A stretch of 64,000 nt of DNA from JBFWRI01 sp050248995. GTDB lineage: Bacteria; Pseudomonadota; Alphaproteobacteria; JAIXQD01. The notes beneath the pieces are model-generated. The model made no database searches. It was given only the letters and a program-made list of their open reading frames with translations, and was not told the DNA's origin. Positions 9,235 to 18,323 of the stretch are shown here, in pieces (the first letter of the stretch is position 1; each line of letters opens with the position of its first letter). Position numbers and translations under genes: made by a program. The DNA lies in NCBI GenBank assembly GCA_050248995.1, contig JBFWRI010000008.1, positions 4,611-68,610 of the forward strand. Reading direction: 5' to 3'.

Positions 9235-10032
9235 TTACACACACGCGGGCTTGATAAGATTTAGTGCATCTGCGGTATCCAGAATGCGACCACCTTCGGG
9301 TACGAAAAACTGATCCCACTGAATATCGGGCTGGTTCAGGTTGAAAGCGCGGGTAACGGGCACGCGCAGCAGCGGCAAGGCATCCTTGTCAGCCACAGGA
9401 ACCAACGCGTAATCATTTTGCGTCCATGGTGAACGATGCTTCATGTCTTCGGCAATCAAGGCAGCTTCATTAACATCTGTATCGTAGTCAGGGCCAAACT
9501 GGCTCCAGCGCTGGGCATTGGCGACACTGCGCACAAAGCTTTTCTGCGCATCAGCGTCATAAATCAACGACAATATGGTATCGCGGTCTTTGGTTGTTGT
9601 TTTAAACGATGGCTCTTCGTTCTCATCCGGGAACTCCATAATCCAGTCGCCGGGCTTCAGGTCGAGTAATTTTGAATGTGCGGCCCATTCCTTGCGATAC
9701 TTGAGTTCGGGATCGGGCTTGTCCATGCGCTCGGCTTCACTGGCTTTGTGCCACTGGGTTTCGCTGCCGGGCACAGTAAGGATGGCCACACGCACCGAAC
9801 CACCATGCTTTAGCGCGATATCCGGAATACCGAGTTGCGTGCCGCCCATTTCGCGTGCCGCCTTTTGTGTTGCATCGCCAATATCGCGTACAAGGATGTG
9901 GGCATCGCGCAGCCATTGTTCGGCATAGCCGCCTAGCTGGATGAAGCGCACAGGAACGTTGTAAACAAAGTTGGGCGCTGTTTTGTCTTCTTTAACCATG
10001 GTGCCATTCATGGCGGGAAATGCGGCTGGCAT
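9235..10032 (-). CDS. Hypothetical protein, tandem paralogue 1 of 3
   Basis: 265 residues and the first gene of the trio in transcription order, with a GAGG ribosome site 5 bases before its ATG. It is the most divergent member: the N-terminal VPVRFIQLGGYAEQWLRDA lines up with the TGVRYFEIGG block of the others, and the C-terminal FFVPEGGRILDTADALNLI lines up with their FFKPAGC--VPTA--L block, but its PAGC cysteine is replaced by glycine. No known domain is visible. It follows smc on the same strand after 87 bp that contain a GC-rich inverted repeat, so it may be transcribed independently of smc. Confidence 0.8.
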   Translation of the reverse strand: MPAAFPAMNGTMVKEDKTAPNFVYNVPVRFIQLGGYAEQWLRDAHILVRDIGDATQKAAREMGGTQLGIPDIALKHGGSVRVAILTVPGSETQWHKASEAERMDKPDPELKYRKEWAAHSKLLDLKPGDWIMEFPDENEEPSFKTTTKDRDTILSLIYDADAQKSFVRSVANAQRWSQFGPDYDTDVNEAALIAEDMKHRSPWTQNDYALVPVADKDALPLLRVPVTRAFNLNQPDIQWDQFFVPEGGRILDTADALNLIKPACV

Positions 10033-10059
10033 AGGGGCCTCGTTCTTATGAAATGACTA

Positions 10060-10082
10060 TGCGCGCACGATAGGCGCGCACG
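10060..10082. other. GC-rich inverted repeat between smc and the paralogue trio
   Basis: The arms TGCGCGC and GCGCGCA flank a 7-base spacer in the 87-bp gap between the smc stop and the next start on the minus strand. No T-run follows directly, so it is at best a weak terminator or processing hairpin. Confidence 0.35.
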
Positions 10083-10119
10083 CAGGCAGCGTCAAGAAAA
10101 ACGGGGGTTCTTTTAATGC

Positions 10120-13100
10120 TTAAGCGGCTTTGCTTTCGCTGGTCTTTGACGGCAGTTCGCGGAAGCGTTCGGCCGTTGCCAAGTCGACCGACATGAGCGT
10201 CGACACGCCACGCTCCTGCATGGTGACACCATACAGGCGATCCATGCGGGCCATCGTCAGGCGGTGGTGGGTGACGATCAGGAAGCGTGTCTTCTTCGCC
10301 TTGGCGATTTCCTCGACCAGGTCGCAGAAGCGGCCAACGTTCGACTCATCCAGCGGTGCATCGACTTCGTCGAGCACGCAGATGGGTGATGGGTTGCACA
10401 GGAACACCGCGAACAGCAGCGCCGTGGCGGTCAGCGCTTTTTCACCGCCCGACAGCAGCGACAGCACCTGCAATTTCTTGCCCGGAGGTGAGGCGTAGAT
10501 TTCAAGCCCGGCTTCCAGCGCATCTTCGGCTTCCTGCAGTTGCAGATAGGCGCGGCCGCCGCCGAACAGGCGCACGAACAGATCCTGGAAGTGTTCGTTG
10601 ACATCGTTGAAGGCCTTGTTCAGGCGTTCACGGGCTTCGGTGTTCAGTTCGGTGATGCCGTGGCGTAGCTTGGCAATGGCCTGTGTCAGGTCGTTGCGTT
10701 CGGTGCCGATGCGTTCCAGCTCGCCGGTCAGTTCTTGCGCTTCCACATCGGCGCGCAGGTTCACGGGACCAATGGATTCGCGCTCGGCCGCCAGCTTGGC
10801 GACTTTCTTTTCCAGTACGGCGATAGGTGATTCATCACCTTGGGTTTTGATATCAGCCAGCAGGGCATCAGTGTCGGTGTAATCGGCGATGAACAGCAGG
10901 TCAGCCGGTGTGGCTTCCAGCTTTTCCATCATGCGTTCCGACAGTTCGGTCAGCAGGTGCTGCGCTGCCGACAGCGAGCCTTCGGCGCGCACGCGGTTTT
11001 CGCGGGCTTCCACCAGCTTTTCTTCATCCTGTTTCAATTGGCGCTCGCGCTCGGCCAGCGTGTTTTCTGCGGCAACCAGCTTGTCGGTGGCGGCCTGGCG
11101 CTTGGCTTCGGCTTCCGACAGCTGCGACAGCAACGCGCGGCGTTCGCCGTCGATATCGGCCGGGCGCGACTGCAGGCGCTCGATCGTGGTTTCGGCCAGC
11201 GCGCGACGTGATGCGAGATCTTGCTGGCGGGCGGTCGCCATCTGCATGCGGTCCTGCCACAGCTGGATATCGGCGCCGGCGGCCAGCGCGCGGCGGTCGC
11301 AGGTGGCGAGTTCGCTTTTCTGGTTCAGCAGTTTCTGTTGCGCATCAATCAGTGTCAGGCGCGCTTCGCCCAGCGTTGCGCGCTGCTTGTTTAGCGTGTC
11401 TTCCATACCGCTTAAGTCTTGTAGCGTTTGCTTACGCTGGTTGGCATTCTGCAGGTCGGTATCCAGCTTGGTGTATTCGTCAGCCAGCGTATCCAGTGTC
11501 GCCTTGGCGGCTTCCTGTGCGCTGAGCGTCGCGGCTTCGGCCTTGATCAGCGCAGCATTTTCCGCGCGGGCTTCATCCAGTGCCTGATACGCATCCTGCA
11601 GCGCGGTGCGCGCCACCTTCGAAGCTTCCTGCGCGCGCTCCACACCCTGTTCGGCCAGGGTCACCAGCGTGGCGGCGCCGTTCAACGCCTGCTGCAGCGT
11701 GGCGATTTCATTCTTCACTTCGGCAAGGCGGTTTTTCTGCTTCAGCTTGATGGCAGCCGCCGTCGGCGCATCGGCCTTGATGGTGAAACCATCCCAGCGC
11801 CAGCAATCGCCGGCGCGGCTGACAAGCGTCTGGCCGGGCTTCAGCTGCGCGGCAAGGCGCTGGCCGGTGGCGGCATCATCAACCATGCCAATGAAGGCGA
11901 TAACGCGTTGCAGGGCGGCAGGTGCCTTGATGTACGTGCTGATGGGTTCGGCGCCTTGCGGCAGTGACGGCGTATCGGTGCGGCCAAAATCCTGCCAGTA
12001 GATCGGCGCGTCGGACGCAAGGCCGGCTGACAGAGCTTCGCCCAGCGCGGCACCCAGTGCGGCTTCGCAGCCGGCTTCGGTTGAAATCTGATCGATGACC
12101 GGCGCAAACAGCGCTTCGCCGCCCGACAGGATTTCGATCAGCGCGGCGGCCTCGGCTTCTGCCTTATTCAGCGCCGACTGGTCATTCATCTTCGCCTTCG
12201 CCGCACTGGCAGCGTTGCTTTCGGCTTCGTGCCATGCAGCCTCGGCGGCTTCGGCGGCGGCTTGCCGTTCAACAATCTGTTTTTCGGCGGCGGCCATTTT
12301 CTCGGCGGCGGCGCGGCGGGCGTCGGCATTGGTGTCGGCGGCCAGCAGCTCTTGCAGTTGCTGTTCGGCTTGTTCGCGGCGTTGCGTGATGTAAGCCATA
12401 CGCGTTGTGACCTGCTGGATGAAATTATCCAGCGTCGCGCGTTCGGCCTGTGCCTGGGCCAGCGTATTCATCGCGTCGGAAACCTGCGCTTCCAGCGTGT
12501 TCACGGCCCGCTGCGCGTCGGCGGCTTCGGCTTCGTATGCCGGCAGCTTTTCGGCGAATTGTTCACGGATTTCGCTGATGCTTTGCTGCTCGTCTTCAAG
12601 GCGGGCGAGGGCGGCTTCGGCGTCGGCGCACAGGGCCTGTTCACGCGATGCGTCGGCTATCGTCTGTTCCAGCAGGCGCTTTTGTTCTTCCAGCTGCTGT
12701 GCGGCGCGTTCCAGCTCAGTGTCCAGCGTTTCGCGGGTGATGATCAGGCGCTGCAAGGCAGCGGCAGCGGCGGCTTCGTCGGCGCGCAATGGCGGTAGTG
12801 TTGCGGCCATTTCAGCGCGTTCAGTATTGCCGCGCGTAACAATGACGGTGAGGTCGCGCACGGTGCGGTCGGTTTGCGTCAGGTTGGTATCGGCATCCGT
12901 CTGCTGGTTCTGCGCTTCGGTATACTTCAGGTGCAGCAACGCCGCTTCGGTCTTGCGGATGGTTTCGGCAACCGTGCGGTATTTGGTCGCCTGCTTGGCT
13001 TGGCGCTGTAGCGAATTGTACTGGCTTTCAAGGTTACGTAAGATATCTTCAGCGCGCGTCAGGTTGGTTTCAGCGGCTTTCAGGCGCAGTTCGGCTTCGT

Positions 13101-13632
13101 GCCGGCGGGCGTGCAGACCGGTGATGCCGGCAGCTTCTTCCAGAATCTGGCGGCGTTCCTGTGGCTTGGCGTTGACGATCGCGCCCACCTGCCCTTGGCT
13201 GACGATGGATGTGGAATGTGCGCCGGTCGCCTGATCGGCGAATACAAGCTGTACGTCTTTCTGGCGCACGGCTTTACCATTTATGCGGTAATCGGAGCCT
13301 TCGCCGCGTTCGATCTTGCGGGTGACTTCGATCTCGTCGCTGTTATTGAATTCGGCGGTCGCATCGCGCGTGGTATTGTCCATGACCAGAGCGACTTCGG
13401 CGATGTTGCGGGCCGGGCGCTGTTCGGTGCCGCCAAAGATAACGTCATCCATTTCGCTGCCGCGCATCTTCTTGGCGCTGGTTTCACCCATCACCCAGCG
13501 CAGCGCTTCAATCAGGTTCGATTTGCCACAGCCGTTCGGGCCGACGATACCTGTCATACCGGCGTCGATCTTCAGTGTGGTCGGTTCAACGAATGACTTG
13601 AAACCTGCAAGGCGGAGTTCTGAAAAATTCAC
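10120..13632 (-). CDS. smc: Chromosome segregation protein SMC
   Basis: 1170 residues, the usual size of bacterial SMC, the ATP-driven DNA-loop organiser of the chromosome. The N-terminal head carries Walker A GPNGCGKSN around residues 31-39; two very long Ala/Glu/Gln-rich coiled coils flank a hinge at roughly residues 505-640; the C-terminal head holds the ABC signature LSGGEKALTATALLF near 1060 and Walker B ICVLDEVDAPLDESN near 1085. It lies 34 bp downstream of a DsbA-like gene on the same strand, and the order mutY / dciA-dsbA-smc is a common alphaproteobacterial arrangement. ScpA and ScpB partners are not in the window. Confidence 0.97.
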   Translation of the reverse strand: MNFSELRLAGFKSFVEPTTLKIDAGMTGIVGPNGCGKSNLIEALRWVMGETSAKKMRGSEMDDVIFGGTEQRPARNIAEVALVMDNTTRDATAEFNNSDEIEVTRKIERGEGSDYRINGKAVRQKDVQLVFADQATGAHSTSIVSQGQVGAIVNAKPQERRQILEEAAGITGLHARRHEAELRLKAAETNLTRAEDILRNLESQYNSLQRQAKQATKYRTVAETIRKTEAALLHLKYTEAQNQQTDADTNLTQTDRTVRDLTVIVTRGNTERAEMAATLPPLRADEAAAAAALQRLIITRETLDTELERAAQQLEEQKRLLEQTIADASREQALCADAEAALARLEDEQQSISEIREQFAEKLPAYEAEAADAQRAVNTLEAQVSDAMNTLAQAQAERATLDNFIQQVTTRMAYITQRREQAEQQLQELLAADTNADARRAAAEKMAAAEKQIVERQAAAEAAEAAWHEAESNAASAAKAKMNDQSALNKAEAEAAALIEILSGGEALFAPVIDQISTEAGCEAALGAALGEALSAGLASDAPIYWQDFGRTDTPSLPQGAEPISTYIKAPAALQRVIAFIGMVDDAATGQRLAAQLKPGQTLVSRAGDCWRWDGFTIKADAPTAAAIKLKQKNRLAEVKNEIATLQQALNGAATLVTLAEQGVERAQEASKVARTALQDAYQALDEARAENAALIKAEAATLSAQEAAKATLDTLADEYTKLDTDLQNANQRKQTLQDLSGMEDTLNKQRATLGEARLTLIDAQQKLLNQKSELATCDRRALAAGADIQLWQDRMQMATARQQDLASRRALAETTIERLQSRPADIDGERRALLSQLSEAEAKRQAATDKLVAAENTLAERERQLKQDEEKLVEARENRVRAEGSLSAAQHLLTELSERMMEKLEATPADLLFIADYTDTDALLADIKTQGDESPIAVLEKKVAKLAAERESIGPVNLRADVEAQELTGELERIGTERNDLTQAIAKLRHGITELNTEARERLNKAFNDVNEHFQDLFVRLFGGGRAYLQLQEAEDALEAGLEIYASPPGKKLQVLSLLSGGEKALTATALLFAVFLCNPSPICVLDEVDAPLDESNVGRFCDLVEEIAKAKKTRFLIVTHHRLTMARMDRLYGVTMQERGVSTLMSVDLATAERFRELPSKTSESKAA

Positions 13633-13666
13633 GTTTGTTTCCCTATTCCTGTACTTACGTTATCGC

Positions 13667-14362
13667 TTAATTTGCTGGCTTTTCTGCCTTTGTATCGGCT
13701 GGCGCAGCGACCGGCTTCGACATCGTCGCCGGCAGCAGCTTGTTTATCTTCGCCATAATGTCTTCGACCTTTGCACCACCCTGCACCGTATCGGCACCGT
13801 CGTTCAGCACCAGAGTTGGTGTCGCCTGGATCTTGTATTTCTCGGCAGCCTGCAGACGGCCCTGTGCCAGCGCATCCAGAATCTTCGTATCGTTCATGCA
13901 GGCTTCGGCTTTGTCGGGCGACAGGCCGGCAAGGGCTGCGTAGCGCGCCAGCGCCTTGGTGGGCTCGGGGTCATGCGCCCATTTTTCTTGCTGCGCGAAC
14001 AAAACTTTGATGAACGGGAAGTACTGGTCTTCGGGCAGGCAACGCGCCAGTGCGCTCGCTTTCAGTGCCATGCCGTCCAACGGGAAATCACGGAAGATGA
14101 TTTTGGCCTTGCCGGTTTCAATCGCCTGCTTCTCGAGTTCAGGCAGAGTCTTGAGATGGAACGTGGCACAGTGATGGCAGGTAAGTGATGCGAATTCCAG
14201 AATCGTCACCGGCGCATCGGCCTTGCCGATCACGCGGTCGGCCAGCATGTCTTCCATAACGGGTGTTGCGGCGGGCGGGGTTGTGGCGTCGGCATCGGTG
14301 ATAACGGCCAGACCAGCAGCCAGTGCCACAAACAGGGCGAGTGCAAGAGAGAGTGAGCGCAT
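13667..14362 (-). CDS. DsbA-like periplasmic thiol-disulfide oxidoreductase
   Basis: 231 residues starting at ATG 14362, preceded by an AAAGAGG ribosome site; the open frame runs further upstream but this start exposes a clear signal peptide (MRSLSLALALFVALAAGLAV). The thioredoxin fold has the redox motif CHHC (Cys62, Cys65) and a cis-proline loop ATPTL. CxHC-type centres are typical of DsbA-family oxidases of the alphaproteobacterial type located upstream of smc. It would introduce disulfides into exported proteins; the cysteine-rich secreted proteins and the cysteine-paired solute-binding proteins in this window are plausible clients, which is inference. The tail is Pro/Ala/Lys-rich. Confidence 0.9.
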   Translation of the reverse strand: MRSLSLALALFVALAAGLAVITDADATTPPAATPVMEDMLADRVIGKADAPVTILEFASLTCHHCATFHLKTLPELEKQAIETGKAKIIFRDFPLDGMALKASALARCLPEDQYFPFIKVLFAQQEKWAHDPEPTKALARYAALAGLSPDKAEACMNDTKILDALAQGRLQAAEKYKIQATPTLVLNDGADTVQGGAKVEDIMAKINKLLPATMSKPVAAPADTKAEKPAN

Positions 14363-14421
14363 AGAAGCCTCTTTGTTATCAGGTGGTTGGTGTAGTCGTA
14401 GCACGCCAGTCACCTGATTCG

Positions 14422-14436
14422 TTAACCATTTGTTAA
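14422..14436. promoter_or_regulatory. Candidate CtrA site TTAA-N7-TTAA
   Basis: TTAACCATTTGTTAA is a perfect TTAA-N7-TTAA and also contains the TTAACCAT half-site typical of Caulobacter CtrA targets. It lies 60-74 bp upstream of the DsbA-like start on the minus strand. Confidence 0.55.
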
Positions 14437-14473
14437 ACTTTAGCAACGGTTACAGTTATTATCAAGAAAACTA

Positions 14474-14887
14474 TCAATTCCTGATGGCAGCACGAAGGCG
14501 CTCAAGCGCTTCATTTAGGCCGATTTCAGGGGTCGTTTCCGCCGGGGCGGGCGCTTTTTCTGTGGGTAACTCGCCGGGAACAAGCTGGATTTTGGCGATC
14601 GCGGCATAACCGAAGAACTGGTTCACCCGGCTTAAGATATGAGGCGTCTGGTGCTGCAGTTCGAGCCGTGCTGCGCCGGGCGCCGCCAGAACCAGTGTGC
14701 CATCACGCTTTTCGTTGTTCGGAAAGCGCACCTGCTGCGGGCTGCACAAGCGTGCAGTGGCAGGGCCGGCAATCTCGGGCCAGTGTTCCAGCAGGGTCAG
14801 CCCGTCACGCCAGCCGGGGCCGGCCAGGGCGGTGATGGTTTTGCGGGCGTGGTCGGCAAGGGGTTTCATATGCTTCTTATACGGCAT
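14474..14887 (-). CDS. DciA / DUF721 family protein
   Basis: 137 residues with a single DUF721 (DciA) domain: the DGLTLLEHWPEIAGPATARLC stretch, the following beta-rich TLVLAAPGAARLELQHQ and the LSRVNQFFGYAAIAKIQLV end are the usual family pattern. DciA proteins recruit or load the replicative helicase DnaB in bacteria that lack DnaC; this role is established for other members and inferred here. The gene is divergent from mutY with only 21 bp between starts. An alternative start lies at ATG 14869. The C-terminal tail is acidic and low in complexity. Confidence 0.85.
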   Translation of the reverse strand: MPYKKHMKPLADHARKTITALAGPGWRDGLTLLEHWPEIAGPATARLCSPQQVRFPNNEKRDGTLVLAAPGAARLELQHQTPHILSRVNQFFGYAAIAKIQLVPGELPTEKAPAPAETTPEIGLNEALERLRAAIRN

Positions 14888-14908
14888 TGTCTCTGCTACA
14901 TCAAGAAT

Positions 14909-15949
14909 ATGAGCCTTAGCGCCCCGCTTTTGAAATGGTATGACGCCAACCAGCGTGCGCTGCCGTGGCGCGTGCCGTCAAAAGCCATCAAGCGCGGCGT
15001 AAAGCCTGACCCGTATCGCGTGTGGCTGGCCGAGATCATGCTGCAGCAAACCACCGTGGCATCGGTAAAGCCGTATTTCGAGAAGTTCACCAAGCGCTGG
15101 CCGACCGTTGAAAAGCTGGCGCGGGCGAAGCTGAATGATGTGCTGGCCGTATGGGCCGGGCTTGGGTATTACAGCCGCGCCCGCAACCTGCACAAGTGCG
15201 CTAAAGAAATAATGAAGCTTGGCGGTTTTCCGCGCACGGCAGCCGAGCTGCGGAAGCTGCCGGGTATTGGGCCTTATACAGCTGCGGCGATTGCAAGCAT
15301 CGCGTTTGATGAAAGTGCGCCCGTGGTAGATGGCAATATCATTCGTGTGCTGTCGCGCGTGTTCACGGTGGCGTCACCGCTGCCCGGCGCACGCAAGAAG
15401 ATTGATGCGCTGGCCGCACAGGAAACGCCGGCCAAGCGTGCGGGTGATTACGCGCAGGCGCTGATGGATTTAGGTGCGACAATCTGCACGCCCCGCAACC
15501 CCAAGTGCAGCGATTGCCCGCTGCGCATGCAATGCGGGGCGTATGCGCAGGGCAAACAGGAAAAGTACCCTGTGAAAGCCAAGAAAGCGGCGGTGCCGGA
15601 AAAGCAGGCAGCAGCCTATGTGGTTGTCAGTGATGACGGGCGCGTGCTGTTGCGCCGCCGCGCGCCGACAGGATTGCTGGGTGGCATGACCGAAGTGCCG
15701 AGCAGCGACTGGCATGAAAAAGCGGCCGTACGCGGCCGGCCGCGGTTACCAAAAATTGAATGGCAGCCGATGGGTAGCATCAATCATGTGTTTTCGCACT
15801 TCAAACTGACGCTGCATGTGCAGCGCGGGCGCGTTAAAAAGGCACCTGCCTTGGCGGCGCCGTATTTCTGGGTTAGGCTTTCCGCTGTGCCGAAACAGGC
15901 TTTGCCGACGGTTATGAAAAAGGTTTTAGCCCGCGCCGAGGTTGGATGA
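14909..15949 (+). CDS. mutY: A/G-specific adenine glycosylase MutY
   Basis: 346 residues from ATG 14909, which gives the family N-terminus (LLKWYDANQRALPWR); the open frame extends upstream over the dciA gene but that part is not homologous. It removes adenine mispaired with 8-oxoguanine. Visible features are the EIMLQQTTV catalytic glutamate region, the helix-hairpin-helix LPGIGPYTAAAI, the catalytic aspartate in VVDGNI, and the four iron-sulfur cysteines spaced C-x6-C-x2-C-x5-C near residues 192-209. A NUDIX-like 8-oxoguanine recognition domain forms the C-terminus. The stop overlaps the ATG of the next gene by four bases. MutM (56299) completes the oxidative-damage pathway in the window. 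Confidence 0.95.
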   Translation: MSLSAPLLKWYDANQRALPWRVPSKAIKRGVKPDPYRVWLAEIMLQQTTVASVKPYFEKFTKRWPTVEKLARAKLNDVLAVWAGLGYYSRARNLHKCAKEIMKLGGFPRTAAELRKLPGIGPYTAAAIASIAFDESAPVVDGNIIRVLSRVFTVASPLPGARKKIDALAAQETPAKRAGDYAQALMDLGATICTPRNPKCSDCPLRMQCGAYAQGKQEKYPVKAKKAAVPEKQAAAYVVVSDDGRVLLRRRAPTGLLGGMTEVPSSDWHEKAAVRGRPRLPKIEWQPMGSINHVFSHFKLTLHVQRGRVKKAPALAAPYFWVRLSAVPKQALPTVMKKVLARAEVG

Positions 15950-16665
15950 GATATATCGCTGTTTTGCTGGTTCTACTTCTGGCGGCTTCCGTTTCCGGGC
16001 CAGCCCATGCACAGATTTACGGCGAGCTAAGTTATGCCACGGTTTCCAAAACCATGCTGCGTTTCAATGCCTATAACCTGGCACGTGCCGAAGTGCTGGA
16101 AGATTACCTGAAAATCAACGAATGCGAGGCCTACAAGAAAGTCTATTACGATGACTTCGCGATGAAAACCCTGCGCGACACCGTACAGAAAACGGCCATG
16201 TCTAACGCGACAAGCTTCCCTGATGCCTATTATTTCAAGGCACCGATGAAGCTGGACCGTTATGATTTCACAGCGCGCATGTTCAGGTTGTCGGAGAAAT
16301 CAAAGCTGTACAACATCAACAGCTTTGCGCTGGTGAACATGCATGACAGTGATGTGTGTGTGATTGGTGAAAAACTGCAGGCTCTGCCAAAAAGTATCGG
16401 CGCTGTGCTGGATCAGCCGGTAACGTTGGAAGGCCTGCCGATTTCCGAAGAGCGTGCGCAGAAGCTGATTACGGATATGAATGCCAGCGGTAACCGTGAG
16501 CGCCAGATTTATGCACGCTTCAACCTGATGGTGACGTTTGCCCCGCCGATCACAGACCTACCTGCGGGATCTGTGCGCTACAATATGGATGCGCAGCTGC
16601 TGACGATCGAGTTTTTTGAAGACCCGGAATTCACCAAGCCCATCTGGATATTTAACAGGAGCTGA
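15946..16665 (+). CDS. Hypothetical exported protein
   Basis: 239 residues with a textbook signal peptide (MRYIAVLLVLLLAASVSGPAHAQ), so the mature protein is periplasmic or surface-located. It starts within the mutY stop (ATGA overlap) and is followed within 2 bp by a tiny gene with a strong ribosome site, so the three are one transcript. The mature part is mixed alpha/beta with two cysteines (NECEAYKK and DVCVIG) and no motif I recognise. Function unknown. Confidence 0.85.
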   Translation: MRYIAVLLVLLLAASVSGPAHAQIYGELSYATVSKTMLRFNAYNLARAEVLEDYLKINECEAYKKVYYDDFAMKTLRDTVQKTAMSNATSFPDAYYFKAPMKLDRYDFTARMFRLSEKSKLYNINSFALVNMHDSDVCVIGEKLQALPKSIGAVLDQPVTLEGLPISEERAQKLITDMNASGNRERQIYARFNLMVTFAPPITDLPAGSVRYNMDAQLLTIEFFEDPEFTKPIWIFNRS

Positions 16666-16666
16666 T

Positions 16667-16855
16667 ATGACGGCTGAACAGCTGCGCGCTATCGTGCAAA
16701 GAGACTCCGGGTTAATGTGGATTGCAGAAAGCATTCGCCAGAGCAATGCTGAAAGGGCGGAAGCATGGCGCCGCCATCATGAGTTATTTCGAGCGTCTGA
16801 GCCTAAGCGATCGGATCCCCCGCCGCCGGATTACCCGCTTATCTATTCTGTTTAA
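16667..16855 (+). CDS. Hypothetical small protein, 62 aa
   Basis: Begins at ATG 16667, preceded by AGGAG at a good distance and directly after the stop of the exported protein, so it is likely a genuine coupled gene. The product is polar, with a helical Arg/Glu-rich middle (ESIRQSNAERAEAWRRH) and a proline-rich end (DPPPPDYP). No signal peptide or membrane segment. Its 3' end meets the convergent rnhB with 4 bp between stops. Function unknown. Confidence 0.6.
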   Translation: MTAEQLRAIVQRDSGLMWIAESIRQSNAERAEAWRRHHELFRASEPKRSDPPPPDYPLIYSV

Positions 16856-16859
16856 CTTT

Positions 16860-17477
16860 TCAGGCTGTTGTCCGCAGCAACGCATCGCGCACGGGCGCGA
16901 ATGATGCGCGATGGTGCGGTGTTGCGCCATATTCCTGCAACGCGGCCATGTGCCCGGCGCTGCCATATCCTGCGTTGCTGGCCCAGCCGTAATGCGGAAA
17001 CTCTTCGTGCAGCTGCGCCATCAGCGCATCGCGGTGCACCTTGGCGATGATGGCGGCGGCAGCGATGGACAGCGACGTGCTGTCGCCCCGGATGACGGAT
17101 GTGGCCGGGCAGGGCAGGTTCTTCGGTATATGGGTTCCGTCTACCAGCACATGGCCGGGCGTGGCGCCAAGCGACGCGATGGCGCGATGCATAGCCAGCA
17201 GCGAAGCCTGCAATATGTTCAACGTATCGATTTCCGCCACGCTGGCCGCAGCAATGCTGCAGGTGCAATGTTCTTTTATAAGCACAGCCAGTTCGGCGCG
17301 GCGCTTTTCGCTCAGCTTTTTGCTGTCGTCGATTTTTGCTAGCCACGGTGCATCGAAACCGGCGGGGAAGATGACGGCCGCCGCCACGACCGGGCCTGCC
17401 AGCGGCCCGCGCCCGACTTCATCGCAGCCAGCAACGATGGCCGGCGCGAGTTTCAGCTCAAGCGCGAAATCGGGCAT
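16860..17477 (-). CDS. rnhB: Ribonuclease HII
   Basis: 205 residues. Degrades RNA in RNA-DNA hybrids and incises at single misincorporated ribonucleotides. The N-terminal catalytic motif GCDEVGRGPLAGPVV gives Asp19 and Glu20; the central VDGTHIPK and C-terminal HRDALM / GYGSAGH stretches are also family-typical. Its ATG shares one base with the stop of the upstream solute-binding protein gene (TGATG), so rnhB is translationally coupled behind an unrelated periplasmic protein, which is unusual. Confidence 0.96.
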   Translation of the reverse strand: MPDFALELKLAPAIVAGCDEVGRGPLAGPVVAAAVIFPAGFDAPWLAKIDDSKKLSEKRRAELAVLIKEHCTCSIAAASVAEIDTLNILQASLLAMHRAIASLGATPGHVLVDGTHIPKNLPCPATSVIRGDSTSLSIAAAAIIAKVHRDALMAQLHEEFPHYGWASNAGYGSAGHMAALQEYGATPHHRASFAPVRDALLRTTA

Positions 17478-18319
17478 CAGTCTTCGGCCAGTTCCTCGGG
17501 CTGCATGAAATGCCCTTCGGGATCATACTTGTCAAACAGGCGGTTCAGTTCGCCGCTGGCCATTTTTTGCTCCAGCATCATGTCCAGCATATTTTTGAAG
17601 CCAGGTTCTTCAGGGCGCAGGCCGAAAGCGATCGCGGTTGTGTAAAGTGGTGAGCCCGTGTCGGCGATCTTCAACTGGCCTGGGTTGGCTTTATTATAGT
17701 CGGCGAACACGCTTCTCATCACAAAGCCGATGTCGGCCTTGTTCTGGCCGACAGACAGCAGCATGTCGGTGATCTGGCTCATGCCCGGCAGTGTTGTGTA
17801 CTGGGCGCTCGGGAAGCGCTTTTGCGCATGTTCGGTAACAGCAGCGCCGTCGATGATGGCGATACGCGTATTGGCCCAGTCAATCTGATCCCACGGCTTG
17901 TCGAAGCGCGTATCGTCGGCGCGCACAACGGCATAGACAGGCGCAAAGGCGTACGGCGTTGTGTAGTCCATTTTGCCGCCGCGGGGCGACATGAACACGC
18001 TGCTGCATACCGCATCATAGCGCTTATTCAGCGTATCCTGCACGAAGGTAGCGATGACGACCGGTTCGGCCCACTCCAGTTTCAGCCCCAGCCCGTCGGC
18101 GATGGATTGCATCAGGTCAACCGCAAGGCCGCTCATGGCGCCGGTGTTAGGGTCGCGCACCGTGAACGGCGGTTCTTCGAAATAGCCGCAGCGCAGCGTG
18201 CCGCGCTCCAGTACGGTTTCATAAACCGATTTCTGTACGGCGCTGTTGGGCTGCGAGACCAACATGGCAACAACAAGCGCAGCCAGAACAGAAAGCGTGA
18301 ATGTCAGCAGGTTCTTCAT
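17477..18319 (-). CDS. Orphan family-3 solute-binding protein (paralogue A)
   Basis: 280 residues: an N-terminal hydrophobic export segment (LLTFTLSVLAALVVAMLV) followed by the two-lobed periplasmic binding fold of the amino-acid type (SBP_bac_3). It begins with the paralogue hallmark ERGTLRCGYFE and contains the second hallmark YDAVCSS; the two cysteines are shared by all six copies in the window. The region SPRGGKMDYTTPYA keeps the arginine that in HisJ/GlnH-type proteins contacts the substrate carboxylate. No ABC permease or ATPase is adjacent; neighbours are rnhB (coupled) and a uracil-DNA glycosylase. Ligand unknown; it could serve transport, sensing or a non-transport role. Confidence 0.88.
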   Translation of the reverse strand: MKNLLTFTLSVLAALVVAMLVSQPNSAVQKSVYETVLERGTLRCGYFEEPPFTVRDPNTGAMSGLAVDLMQSIADGLGLKLEWAEPVVIATFVQDTLNKRYDAVCSSVFMSPRGGKMDYTTPYAFAPVYAVVRADDTRFDKPWDQIDWANTRIAIIDGAAVTEHAQKRFPSAQYTTLPGMSQITDMLLSVGQNKADIGFVMRSVFADYNKANPGQLKIADTGSPLYTTAIAFGLRPEEPGFKNMLDMMLEQKMASGELNRLFDKYDPEGHFMQPEELAED

Positions 18320-18323
18320 AAGA

